DNA of 64,000 nucleotides. Origin: Sphingomonas canadensis. GTDB lineage: Bacteria; Pseudomonadota; Alphaproteobacteria; Sphingomonadales; Sphingomonadaceae. The notes beneath the pieces were generated by a model. It saw only the letters and a list, made by a program, of their open reading frames with translations, was not told the DNA's origin and ran no database searches. The stretch is from NCBI RefSeq assembly GCF_026013525.1, contig NZ_JAPDRA010000002.1, forward strand, positions 372,001 through 436,000. Direction: 5' to 3'. Shown here one piece after another: positions 16,845 to 25,533 of the stretch. A program made the translations under genes and the position numbers. The stretch's first letter is position 1; every line of letters starts with the position of its first letter.

Positions 16845-18512
16845 ATGCGCGTATTTCTGGCCGTTGCCGCGATCCTTATCGGTGTGTGCGGCACGCCGGC
16901 TGCGGCGCAGAAATGCGATCTCGGCAGCGCCAGGAAGCCGCTGCTCGGCGAGAGCTTTCAATTGCCCGACGGTACCCGCTTTCGGGAGGCCTATGTCCGG
17001 ATCAGTTGCACCAGCCAGGGCCGGGCCTGGGCCGGGCTTGCCGACGCCAGCGGCAAGCTGTTGATCCCCGCCCAATATCACAGCGTAACCGTGCTGACCC
17101 GGACCCTGGCCGCGGTGCAGCGCCCCGACAAGGCCCGCAGCCTGCAGGATTGGCGCGGCTTCCCCTATCATCTGTACGAGATCGGCAAGGGCGAGCGGAA
17201 GGAGGCGCTCTCCTGGGCTCAGCTCTCGACCTTCGACTGGAACGGTATGCGCACGCCCTTCGCCTGGGGCGATGCGGCCCGCCCGAACGAGGTCGCTCTG
17301 ATCCTGGGCGATCTGGCCAATCCCGCCCGCATCGCCAATCTGGGCGGCAAGGGCTGGCCCGCCGATGCGAGCTGGCTGTATCAGGTGAAGGGTACGCTGA
17401 TCGCGAACTTCACCGCGCCCGACGGCACGGCGCTCAGCCGCGTCCTCAACATGCGCGGGGAGCCGGTTTCGCCCGCCATCGGCGCCATCGAGCGCTGGGA
17501 AACCATTTCCCCGGAACAGGGAAGGACCCTGTGGCAGTGGCGGCGGAACGGCCGCTATGATTATCCCGTGCTCGCCGTCGACTATCTGTCGGCTATCCTC
17601 ACCGGCGATCATGCGGTGTTGCCCTATGGCAAGCTCTATCAGCCGATCGGGCCTGGCGGAGAGCCGCTGCCGCTGCCCGCGGGCGCGATCGGCGTGTTTC
17701 CGCTGCGGCTGGATACGCATCCCTGGTCCGGCTCGACGACCCAAGGCTGGGCGATCGTCGAGGAGACGCCGCAGGGGCTGCGCGTCCGGCCGGGGCTGGG
17801 CACGCTCCAGTCCGTACTCGCGCGGGCGGGCACGCTGCCCGTCTACACCGGCCTGGCACGCCATATCGAGCGCAGCGGAAGCGACGATACCCAGCGTTGG
17901 GTGGACGTCTTCGCCGTGCGTGCGGCGGGCGATCCGCTCTGGCGGATCATCGACGCGCAGACCCTGGGCAAGTCGTCGGCTGACCCGGCCGGATCGACCG
18001 GCGTCAACGCGCGCGATGCGCTCGGCAATCTGGCCGCCGATCGAGAGGCGGCGCGGCGCAATTTCGCGGCCCAGCGCGAGCGCGATCGCCTCGCCGCCAC
18101 CCAGCGATCGAACAAGGAACTGGAGGATCGCCACCAATGGCTGCTGTCTTCGGGCAGGATCTGCGAATGGTCGCCGGGCGGCGAACTGCGCGGCGCGAAG
18201 ACGGTCAACTATATGCTGGCCAATTGTCCGATCGCGAGCGACGCCTTCTTCAACTATGCGCGCAGCACGGGCGGCGATCCCGGGCTGATCAGCAAGGCGG
18301 AATTTGCCTATTGGGAGAAGCGCGGCCGGTATGCGGCGCCGGTCCCTGCGGCGCCGCGCGACATCTATGCCACGCCCAACTGGGCTGCCTGGGGCGACGC
18401 GATCGTCAAGTCGGCGCGCGAGAGCACCGACACCTTCATCCGAGATCGCAAGCGCGAATACTACCGGAACATGGAGGACTGGAACCGGGGCAAGCAGAAC
18501 TGGTGCTGCTGA
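16845..18512 (+). CDS. Secreted protein with WG-repeat-like segment, function unknown
   Basis: A 555-residue exported protein that I do not recognise as a named family. The start at ATG 16845 gives a clean signal peptide (MRVFLAVAAILIGVCGTPAAAQ). Near residues 66-81, GLADASGKLLIPAQYHSV follows the WG-repeat pattern (G-L-x-(D/N)-x-x-G-K-x-x-I-P-x-x-Y). The centre is Trp-rich and beta-like. A charged helical segment (about 395-430, Arg/Glu/Ala-rich) precedes a C-terminal region with four Cys, including the final CC. It is divergent from the csgG-like gene and 77 bp before lepA. An envelope role is inferred only from the signal peptide. Confidence 0.6.
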   Translation: MRVFLAVAAILIGVCGTPAAAQKCDLGSARKPLLGESFQLPDGTRFREAYVRISCTSQGRAWAGLADASGKLLIPAQYHSVTVLTRTLAAVQRPDKARSLQDWRGFPYHLYEIGKGERKEALSWAQLSTFDWNGMRTPFAWGDAARPNEVALILGDLANPARIANLGGKGWPADASWLYQVKGTLIANFTAPDGTALSRVLNMRGEPVSPAIGAIERWETISPEQGRTLWQWRRNGRYDYPVLAVDYLSAILTGDHAVLPYGKLYQPIGPGGEPLPLPAGAIGVFPLRLDTHPWSGSTTQGWAIVEETPQGLRVRPGLGTLQSVLARAGTLPVYTGLARHIERSGSDDTQRWVDVFAVRAAGDPLWRIIDAQTLGKSSADPAGSTGVNARDALGNLAADREAARRNFAAQRERDRLAATQRSNKELEDRHQWLLSSGRICEWSPGGELRGAKTVNYMLANCPIASDAFFNYARSTGGDPGLISKAEFAYWEKRGRYAAPVPAAPRDIYATPNWAAWGDAIVKSARESTDTFIRDRKREYYRNMEDWNRGKQNWCC

Positions 18513-18589
18513 CGGCGGTTTCGGCGTCCCTTGCGCCGCGCCGCTACCCCCTTCGCATCGCCCGCGCCCGGTGCTAACGCCCCGCCACC

Positions 18590-20398
18590 ATGTCCACCGA
18601 CCTTTCCAAGATCCGCAACTTTTCGATCATCGCGCATATCGACCATGGCAAGTCGACGCTCGCCGATCGCCTGATCCAGCGCACCGGCGGCCTCTCTGAG
18701 CGCGAGATGTCGGCCCAGGTGCTCGACAATATGGATATCGAGAAGGAACGCGGCATCACCATCAAGGCGCAGACCGTGCGCCTGGAGTGGAAGGGCCATG
18801 TCCTCAATCTGATGGACACGCCCGGCCACGTCGACTTCGCCTATGAGGTGAGCCGCAGCCTGGCCGCGTGCGAGGGCGCGCTGCTGGTGGTCGACGCCGC
18901 CCAGGGCGTGGAGGCGCAGACGCTCGCCAACGTCTATCAGTCGATCGAGCATGATCACGAGATCGTGCCCGTGATCAACAAGATCGATCTGCCCTCCGCC
19001 GAGCCCGAGAAGGTGAAGGCGGAGATCGAGGAGATCATCGGCCTGGATGCCTCCAACGCGGTGCTGGCCAGCGCCAAGACGGGCATCGGCATCGACGAGA
19101 TCCTGGACGCCATCGTCGAGCGCATTCCCGCGCCCAAGGGCGATGCCGATGCGCCGCTGAAGGCGATGCTGGTCGATAGCTGGTACGACCCCTATCTGGG
19201 CGTCGTCATCCTGGTGCGCGTGATGGACGGCGTGATCCGCAAGGGCGCGCAGGTGAAGTTCATGCAGACCGGCACGACGCACCTGATCGATCGCGTCGGC
19301 TGCTTCCGGCCCAAGATCGAGAATCTGCCGGAGCTCGGCCCCGGCGAGATCGGCTTCATCACCGCGCAGATCAAGGAAGTGGCCCAGGCCCGCGTCGGCG
19401 ACACGCTGACCGACGCGAAGAAGCCCGCGGCTGAAGCGCTGCCGGGCTTTAAGGAAGTGCAGCCGGTGGTCTTCTGCGGACTGTTTCCGGTGGACGCCAA
19501 TGACTTCGAGAAGCTGCGCGAGAGCATCCACAAGCTGCGGCTGAACGACGCATCGTTCAGCTTCGAGATGGAGACGAGCGCGGCGCTGGGCTTCGGCTTT
19601 CGCTGCGGATTCCTGGGGCTGCTTCACCTGGAGATCATCCAGGAGCGGCTGACGCGCGAATATGACCTGGACCTGATCACCACGGCGCCGTCGGTGGTCT
19701 ACAAGCTCAAGCTCACCAAGGCGGCGGGCGAGGCGGAAGGGCAGGAGCTGGAGCTCCACAACCCCGCCGACATGCCCGATCCCAACCGCATCGACGAGAT
19801 CGAGGAGCCGTGGATCCGCGCCGTGATCTATGTGCCCGACGAATATCTCGGCTCCATCCTGAAGCTCTGCCAGGACCGCCGCGGCATCCAGAAGGATCTC
19901 ACCTATGTCGGCGGCCGCGCCCAGGTGACCTATGAGCTGCCGCTCAACGAGGTGGTGTTCGATTTCTACGACCGGCTGAAGAGCATCAGCCGCGGCTATG
20001 CCAGCTTCGATTACGAGCAGATCGGCCATCGTGCCGGCGATCTGGTGAAGATGTCGATCCTGGTGAACAACGAGCCGGTCGACGCGCTGAGCATGATCGT
20101 CCACCGCTCCACCGCGGAATCGCGCGGGCGCGGCATGTGCGAGCGGCTGAAGGACCTGATCCCGCGCCACCTGTTCAAGATCCCGATCCAGGCGGCGATC
20201 GGCGGCAAGGTGGTCGCGCGCGAGACGATCGCGGCGCTGCGTAAGGATGTTACCGCCAAATGCTATGGCGGCGACATAACCCGCAAGCGCAAGCTTCTGG
20301 AAAAGCAGAAGGAAGGCAAGAAGCGGATGCGCGAATACGGCAGCGTCCAGATCCCCCAGGAAGCCTTCATCGCCGCATTGAGGATGGGGGAGGAATAA
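18590..20398 (+). CDS. lepA: Elongation factor 4 (LepA), translational GTPase
   Basis: A 602-residue ribosome-associated GTPase involved in translation fidelity and back-translocation. G1 is AHIDHGKST (15-23), switch I includes RGITIKAQ, G3 is DTPGH (76-80) and G4 is NKID (130-133). Domains II-V follow. The LepA-specific C-terminal domain is recognised by [19 protein letters not shown] and the [20 protein letters not shown] segment. Length is normal for the family (about 600). It converges on the J-like gene with only 7 bp between the stops. Confidence 0.97.
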   Translation: MSTDLSKIRNFSIIAHIDHGKSTLADRLIQRTGGLSEREMSAQVLDNMDIEKERGITIKAQTVRLEWKGHVLNLMDTPGHVDFAYEVSRSLAACEGALLVVDAAQGVEAQTLANVYQSIEHDHEIVPVINKIDLPSAEPEKVKAEIEEIIGLDASNAVLASAKTGIGIDEILDAIVERIPAPKGDADAPLKAMLVDSWYDPYLGVVILVRVMDGVIRKGAQVKFMQTGTTHLIDRVGCFRPKIENLPELGPGEIGFITAQIKEVAQARVGDTLTDAKKPAAEALPGFKEVQPVVFCGLFPVDANDFEKLRESIHKLRLNDASFSFEMETSAALGFGFRCGFLGLLHLEIIQERLTREYDLDLITTAPSVVYKLKLTKAAGEAEGQELELHNPADMPDPNRIDEIEEPWIRAVIYVPDEYLGSILKLCQDRRGIQKDLTYVGGRAQVTYELPLNEVVFDFYDRLKSISRGYASFDYEQIGHRAGDLVKMSILVNNEPVDALSMIVHRSTAESRGRGMCERLKDLIPRHLFKIPIQAAIGGKVVARETIAALRKDVTAKCYGGDITRKRKLLEKQKEGKKRMREYGSVQIPQEAFIAALRMGEE

Positions 20399-20405
20399 TC
20401 CCCCC

Positions 20406-22799
20406 TCACATCGCGCGCAGCAGCTTCAGCCCTTCCTTTGGCGGCAGGGCCAGCGCGGCATCGATCAGTGCGATGTGCGCGTCGCAGCGCGTGGCGGGCG
20501 TGCCTTCGCCGTTGAGCGCCTCCAGGAACGCTTCCCGGCTCATGCCCGCCAGGCGCGCCGCCTTTTCGGTGGTGCCGCCCGATATCGTGTAGCTCGTGTC
20601 CCGCTTCTCCGGCGGATCGCCGTCGGTTTCCATCACGACGCGCGTGTAGATCGGGTCTAAGCGGGAATCGAAACCCCGGACCACCTGCCTTGCCGCGGAG
20701 GGAAGTTCATCGGAGTTGAAATAGGCGTCGCACCACGCCGGATCGGTCTCGCGCAGGCTGCGGGCGATTTCGGCAGTCACGCGACGATAGTCCGCGACGA
20801 GTGCATAGGGCGCGCGAACGATCCCGTCCGAAAAGCGCTGGTTGAGCAGTTCCCTGACGATGCGGAACCACTCCAGAGTCGTCTTGCCGCGGTCCTTGGC
20901 GCTGGCCCAACTGGCGCTCAGCGCGCCGGCAAGCTTGGGGTTGCGCTTCTTCACCTCCGCCCATTCCGGCATGCCGGTACTCATCAGCGTGAGCACCTGT
21001 TGCGCGTCGCTGTCAAGGTTGGAGACCGAGGAGGAGGGCATCGGCAAGCTAACCACCGGCGGCGCGTCCGTGCCGGATTTGCCGGACGGAAGCGGATCGG
21101 CGATCCCGGCGAACGCGCGGACCAGGAAGATCACCACCAGTATCGCGATCGGCCAGGCGAAGCGCATCACCCATTCCTCGGCGGGCACGGGCTCGCCCCG
21201 ATCCTGCGGGGGCGGTGATGCGGCCCCCTGATCCGTGGACGGCTTCCACAGCCCGACGCGGAAGGAATCGAAGCAGCCCTCCAGGTCCGGGTACTCGCTG
21301 CGCACGCGGTGGAGCAGCCGGTGGACCTTGGCCACGCTGATCCGCCCGCGCTTGGATCCTTCGTCCGCCGGGGTGATCAGCTCCTGCCAGGCGTCGTAAT
21401 GCTCGCTTCCCGGCGTGCGGCAGGCGCGCATGAAGGCCAGCATCCGGTACCGGTCGCTTACCTCGCCGATCGCGCGCGTCTGGGCGATCGTGCCGTCGGT
21501 GCGCGTCCAGCCGAAATATTCGACCGCGGGGATCACCAGCGCGTCGGAGAAGGGCGCGCTCTGGGCCAGCACCTCGCTGAACCAGCGTTCCGAATCCGCG
21601 TAGAAGGTCAGGTTGTGCATGCGCGGATCGGCGATCATCGCCCGCCAGTGCGCCAGCATCGCCGCGTCCTCCTCCGCGGTGGACCAGCGGTTATGCTCGC
21701 CCTGATGCGCGAACAGCAGCGCCGCCAGCGCGCGGGCGTGATCCTCGATCTGCTCGGGCGTCGGCGATTGCCATGGGGAGGGCGGCGGCGGAGGAGGCGG
21801 GGGAGGCGGTAGTTCCTCCTGCGCGGGCGGCATGTCCCACGCCTGGGGCTCCGGCAGCGGTTCGCCGCTCGCGGGGGCCGCCGGCTCGGCCTCGGCCCAT
21901 TCGGCGGTCTCGGGCAGCGGCGCGTCCGATGCCGGGGGGGCGGGGGCCGGATCGCGCCAGTCGCTCGCCTCGACGAAGCCCTCGCCCTCGCTGGGCACAA
22001 GCGGCGGGGCCAGCGGCGCCTCGGGCACCGACGGGATGCTCCATTCGGCGACCGGCCCGGCGCCTTCGCCCGCCGCGCTCTTCAGGAAACGATCGCCATC
22101 GACCTTTTCCAGCAGGAACGCGACCTGGGGCGAACGATGCTGCGGCGGCAGATCGCCCCAGGCGAAGGCGCGCATCGCCGGCCCCAGCAGCGGCTCCGAT
22201 ACCGGCCAGCAGCCCGCGATCAGCTCGGCATAGCGGCGGTCGGCCTGGGCGCGATAGCCCAGCTCCTCCATGCGCGGATCGCCCAGGCCGGTGGCGAAGC
22301 GTTCGCCCAGCCAGCGCTCCTCCGCCTCGTCCACCGGGCGCATCCGCGGCACGCCGCCGGGGCGCAGCAGCCCCGCGATGTCGCGAAAGGCCAGCGCTTC
22401 GTCGGGGGGTTCGCCCTCGGGCTCCGCTGCCGTCTCCGCCGGGGCGTCCGCGCCGTCGGCTGCCGCGCCGGCGCGCACGCCGGGATGGCTGGAGGCGATA
22501 TAGTCCGAATAGCGCCGCGCCGCTCCGGCGGCGTCCTCCACGGCGGCTTCGGCGGTTTCGTCTCCCTCCTCGTCCCAGTCTTCGTCTTCGTCCTCGTCAT
22601 CCCAGTTATGGTTGACCCAGGGCGCCATCGACTTGGCCTGCTCGAACGCCTCGCGCAGCGCGATGAACGCCTGTGGCTCGCGATCGACGTCGATCGCCTT
22701 CAGCTTCGCCGAATAGGCGACGCGGATCGCGCGCACATCCTCGGTCGGCTCGATCCCCAGCGCGGCCCAGGCCGGGTGCGGATGTCTGCCGCCAGTCAT
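20406..22799 (-). CDS. Large membrane-anchored J-like protein (DjlB/DjlC-type HscC partner)
   Basis: A 797-residue protein, last of the hscC operon. Residues 12-50 form a J-domain-like segment (ALGIEPTEDVRAIRVAYSAK) in which the HPD tripeptide is replaced by DVD. A very acidic linker (about 65-80), a Pro-rich spacer with nine consecutive prolines (about 333) and one transmembrane helix (about 545-562) follow. A further 230 residues lie on the far side of the membrane and include two Cys. A module with pattern DPRM..L.Y....R...E occurs twice (about residues 180 and 393), an internal repeat. The second copy and the region after it are shared with the neighbouring 311-residue protein. Its start overlaps that gene's stop (ATGA). 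Confidence 0.75.
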   Translation of the reverse strand: MTGGRHPHPAWAALGIEPTEDVRAIRVAYSAKLKAIDVDREPQAFIALREAFEQAKSMAPWVNHNWDDEDEDEDWDEEGDETAEAAVEDAAGAARRYSDYIASSHPGVRAGAAADGADAPAETAAEPEGEPPDEALAFRDIAGLLRPGGVPRMRPVDEAEERWLGERFATGLGDPRMEELGYRAQADRRYAELIAGCWPVSEPLLGPAMRAFAWGDLPPQHRSPQVAFLLEKVDGDRFLKSAAGEGAGPVAEWSIPSVPEAPLAPPLVPSEGEGFVEASDWRDPAPAPPASDAPLPETAEWAEAEPAAPASGEPLPEPQAWDMPPAQEELPPPPPPPPPPSPWQSPTPEQIEDHARALAALLFAHQGEHNRWSTAEEDAAMLAHWRAMIADPRMHNLTFYADSERWFSEVLAQSAPFSDALVIPAVEYFGWTRTDGTIAQTRAIGEVSDRYRMLAFMRACRTPGSEHYDAWQELITPADEGSKRGRISVAKVHRLLHRVRSEYPDLEGCFDSFRVGLWKPSTDQGAASPPPQDRGEPVPAEEWVMRFAWPIAILVVIFLVRAFAGIADPLPSGKSGTDAPPVVSLPMPSSSVSNLDSDAQQVLTLMSTGMPEWAEVKKRNPKLAGALSASWASAKDRGKTTLEWFRIVRELLNQRFSDGIVRAPYALVADYRRVTAEIARSLRETDPAWCDAYFNSDELPSAARQVVRGFDSRLDPIYTRVVMETDGDPPEKRDTSYTISGGTTEKAARLAGMSREAFLEALNGEGTPATRCDAHIALIDAALALPPKEGLKLLRAM
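22646..22760. repeat. 115-bp direct repeat, copy A (J-like coding segment)
   Basis: This segment of the larger J-like gene aligns without gaps to 23590-23704 in the smaller J-like gene. By hand count 106 of 115 bases match (about 92%). It encodes the J-like domain (residues about 14-51). The genes diverge strongly outside it. Confidence 0.85.
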
Positions 22800-23731
22800 G
22801 GTCTATGTCCAAATGATGCGGCGATTATTGCGAGCAGAAACCAGGCGGGGATGAGCCACGACACCCAGCGGGGCAATCCGCCGGGTTCCGGCCCGTAGTC
22901 ATGCTGAACGGTCCGCAGATAGGCTGGATCGGCAGTATTGTTCTTCCACATCTCGACCCGCAGGGGATCGAACTGCCGCTCAACTTCGGGACAGCAGAAG
23001 CGGACGGTGGTGAGGATGTTGTAGACGGTGTGCGGATCGACCCGGCCCCGGTTCGACTTGGGATAGGCCTTGCTGCGCAATTCTACCCACGCCGGATGAT
23101 GCGAATGCGTCGGTAGCCGTGCCTGGTCCAGGAACTGCAGCGCCTTGTAGTGCCGCAGGATATATTCGACGCCGGGGTCGCTGGAGATGCTGCCCATCGC
23201 GCGCTCCCAGCGGAAGAAGCTCACCACGGGCATGACCAGGGCATTCGACCGCGGAAGCGTCGCGCTGATTAGCCAGGCTGCCCAGCGCTCCAGCTCGTCC
23301 AGGGCGCTAATCTGCTGGAGGTGCGGATCCGCCGCGATTGCCGTCCAGTGAGCCAAGGCTTCGCTCTTTTCACCGTCGGAAAGGCAGGGGTCCTGACCCG
23401 CCCAGTCAGTCAGCAGTGCTTCAAGCGCGTGATAATGCGCTTGGGTGCCGATTGGTGGTTGCGCGGGCCAGTCGGATCGAAACGGTTCCTCCGCTTCGCG
23501 TGAAGGTTCTTCCGGGGGATCGGGAGCCGCTTCCCTCGTCGATCCTGGAGTACTATTTATAGATTTTACAAAGGATTGTACGAATTCAAACGCCTCGCGT
23601 AGCGCGATGAACGCCTCGGGCTCGCGATCGACGTCGATCGCCTTCAGCTTCGCCGAATAGGCGGCGCGGATCGCGCGCGGGTCGTTGGTCGGCTCGATCC
23701 CCAGCTCGTGCCAGGCGTCGGCACCGTTCAC
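22796..23731 (-). CDS. Small membrane-anchored J-like protein (DjlB/DjlC-type HscC partner)
   Basis: A 311-residue protein encoded between the hscC-like gene and the larger J-like gene, overlapping both by 4 bp. Residues 7-50 are a J-domain-like segment (ELGIEPTNDPRAIRAAYSAK, then AIDVDREPEAFIALREAFE). The canonical HPD is replaced by DVD, so classical stimulation of Hsp70 may be altered. A middle domain is shared with the larger neighbour (ALAHWTAIAADP; SNALVMPVVSFFRWER). It ends in a transmembrane helix (about 285-307), giving a C-tail-anchored topology like E. coli DjlB/DjlC, the membrane partners of HscC. Confidence 0.78.
   Translation of the reverse strand: MNGADAWHELGIEPTNDPRAIRAAYSAKLKAIDVDREPEAFIALREAFEFVQSFVKSINSTPGSTREAAPDPPEEPSREAEEPFRSDWPAQPPIGTQAHYHALEALLTDWAGQDPCLSDGEKSEALAHWTAIAADPHLQQISALDELERWAAWLISATLPRSNALVMPVVSFFRWERAMGSISSDPGVEYILRHYKALQFLDQARLPTHSHHPAWVELRSKAYPKSNRGRVDPHTVYNILTTVRFCCPEVERQFDPLRVEMWKNNTADPAYLRTVQHDYGPEPGGLPRWVSWLIPAWFLLAIIAASFGHRP
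23590..23704. repeat. 115-bp direct repeat, copy B (J-like coding segment)
   Basis: The partner of copy A at 22646-22760, in the same orientation, 944 bp away. The nine differences are clustered: five lie within 12 bases near the codons for residues 15-20. Such near identity within otherwise divergent paralogues suggests gene conversion or strong constraint. Confidence 0.85.
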
Positions 23732-25428
23732 AGGAAGCGCTCGCCCTCGATCTGGTCGAGCGTGGCCACCAGCGCGACGCGGGCCTCGCGGATCACGCGC
23801 GGGTCCTGTGTGGAAAGCGCGCCTTCGAACGCGCCGATCGCCTGGCCGATCATGTCGCGCTGCATGCCGGTGAAGCCTTCGTAGCAGCGCGCGGCGCGGG
23901 CCAGCACGGCGGCGTTCTCCGCCTCGTCGCGCGGGTGCAGCTTCAGCTTGGCCAGCGCGGCGCGGCGTTCCTCGATCTGGGCGGCGGTGAAGTCGCTCTC
24001 GTCGACGATCACCAGGTTGCGGGTGATCTCCGTCCCCGGGATCGTCACGTCGACCTCCAGCAGGCCGCTGGAATCATAGCTGAAGCGGCATTCGGCGCTC
24101 ACATGGCCGGCGGGCTTGGGCGGGATCGGCACCTTCAGCTCGCCCAGCTTCACGTTCCCGGCAACCTCGCGCGCCTCGCCCTGATAGATGCCGAAGCGCA
24201 GCTCGCGCTGGTTGTCCGACAGCGTGGTGTAATAGTTCACCCGGCTGGTGGGGATCGCGGTGTTGCGATCGATGATCGGGCTGAAGATGCCGCTGCGGTA
24301 TCCGCCGCGCCCGTCCGGCTCGGCCATGTCCACGCCCAGCGTGAAGGGGCAGACATCGGTCAACCGCACCTCTTCCAGCGCCGAATCGCGCGCCAGCAGC
24401 CCGGCCTGCACTGCTGCGCCCAGCGCCACGGCGTGATCGGGATGCACGGTAGCGTTGGGGAAGCGGCCGAACATGCGGGTGATCGCGCGGCGCACGATCG
24501 GCATGCGCGTGGCGCCGCCCACCAGCACGATCTCGCTCAGCGCCTCCACCCGGATGTTCGAATCGCGCAGCGAGCGGAGCACGGGATCGCGCAGCCGCTG
24601 GAGGAGCTGGGCACAGCCATCCTCGAACGCCAGCGAGCTGACGGTCGTGCTGTATTCCCTGCCGTCCCACACGATGGTGAAATCGGCCTCGTCCGCCTCG
24701 CTCAGCTTGCGGCGCGCGCGTTCGGCGGCGGCGCGGAGCAGCTCGACCAGCACGACCGGATCGACCTTCTCCAGCTCCTTGCCCGGATCCAGCTTGGGGC
24801 GGGCGATGTCGATCAGGCGGGCGTTGAAATCCTCGCCGCCCAGCCGGTTGTCGCCGGCCGATGCGCGGACCTCCACCACGCCCTCGAACACCTCGACGAT
24901 CGACACGTCGAAGGTGCCGCCGCCCAGATCGAAGACCAGGAACGGCTCCTGCTCGCGCGTCTGGATGCCGAAGGCGAGCGCGGCGGCGGTCGGCTCGTTG
25001 ATCAGCCGCTCGACCTTCAGCCCGGCGAGCTGGCCCGCGCGGCGCGTGGCCTTGCGCTGGCGATCGTTGAAATAGGCGGGAACGGTGATGACGGCGCCGG
25101 TCACTTCCTCCCCGGTGAAGGCCTCGGCATCGGCCTTCAGGCTCTTGAGCACCAGCGCGGACAGCTCCTCGGCATCGAAGCTGCGCTTGCCCAGCGCCAC
25201 CGTCTGCTGGGTGCCGATATAGCGTTTGAAGGCGGTGACCGTGTGGCGCGGATGGGTCGGCTGGCGCTCGCGCGCGGCCATGCCGACGAACACCTCGCCC
25301 TTGTCGCCGATGCTCACCGCCGAAGGGGTCAGCAGATCGCCGATCGAATTGGGTACGAGTACCGGCCCGCCGTCGCGCCAGATGGCGGCCGCACTGTTGG
25401 TCGTGCCCAGATCGATGCCGATAATCAC
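23728..25428 (-). CDS. hscC: HscC-type Hsp70 chaperone
   Basis: A 566-residue Hsp70, close in length to E. coli HscC (about 556) and shorter than DnaK. It binds ATP through GIDLGTTNS (4-12), NEPTAAALAFG (144-154), DLGGGTFDVS (167-176) and a VLVGGATRMP segment. A substrate-binding domain follows (DVCPFTLGVDMAEPDGRGGY; IPTSRVNYYTTLSDNQ) with a short lid. GTG 25428 was chosen because GGGGGAA lies 6 bases upstream and the protein then begins exactly at the conserved MIIGIDLGTT; an in-frame ATG at 25452 lacks a site. Two J-like genes follow in an overlapping operon, matching the hscC-djlB-djlC arrangement of enterobacteria. No nucleotide-exchange factor gene is present. Confidence 0.88.
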   Translation of the reverse strand: MIIGIDLGTTNSAAAIWRDGGPVLVPNSIGDLLTPSAVSIGDKGEVFVGMAARERQPTHPRHTVTAFKRYIGTQQTVALGKRSFDAEELSALVLKSLKADAEAFTGEEVTGAVITVPAYFNDRQRKATRRAGQLAGLKVERLINEPTAAALAFGIQTREQEPFLVFDLGGGTFDVSIVEVFEGVVEVRASAGDNRLGGEDFNARLIDIARPKLDPGKELEKVDPVVLVELLRAAAERARRKLSEADEADFTIVWDGREYSTTVSSLAFEDGCAQLLQRLRDPVLRSLRDSNIRVEALSEIVLVGGATRMPIVRRAITRMFGRFPNATVHPDHAVALGAAVQAGLLARDSALEEVRLTDVCPFTLGVDMAEPDGRGGYRSGIFSPIIDRNTAIPTSRVNYYTTLSDNQRELRFGIYQGEAREVAGNVKLGELKVPIPPKPAGHVSAECRFSYDSSGLLEVDVTIPGTEITRNLVIVDESDFTAAQIEERRAALAKLKLHPRDEAENAAVLARAARCYEGFTGMQRDMIGQAIGAFEGALSTQDPRVIREARVALVATLDQIEGERFL

Positions 25429-25490
25429 AAGAAATTCCCCCGGAAACGCCAAAGGTTAACCGAGGTACTTTCGATTCGCCAGCGGGTTGC

Positions 25491-25523
25491 ATCCGGGACG
25501 GAGCGGGATTTTCCGCCCCGGAT
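25491..25523 (-). terminator. Hairpin between phytase gene and hscC operon
   Basis: Arms 25491-25501 and 25513-25523 pair over 11 bases (one G-T), with an 11-base loop, just after the phytase stop in transcription direction. No T-run follows, so termination may be weak or the hairpin may have another role. No clear heat-shock-type promoter was found in 25429-25533. Confidence 0.35.
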
Positions 25524-25533
25524 CGCCTGCGGC

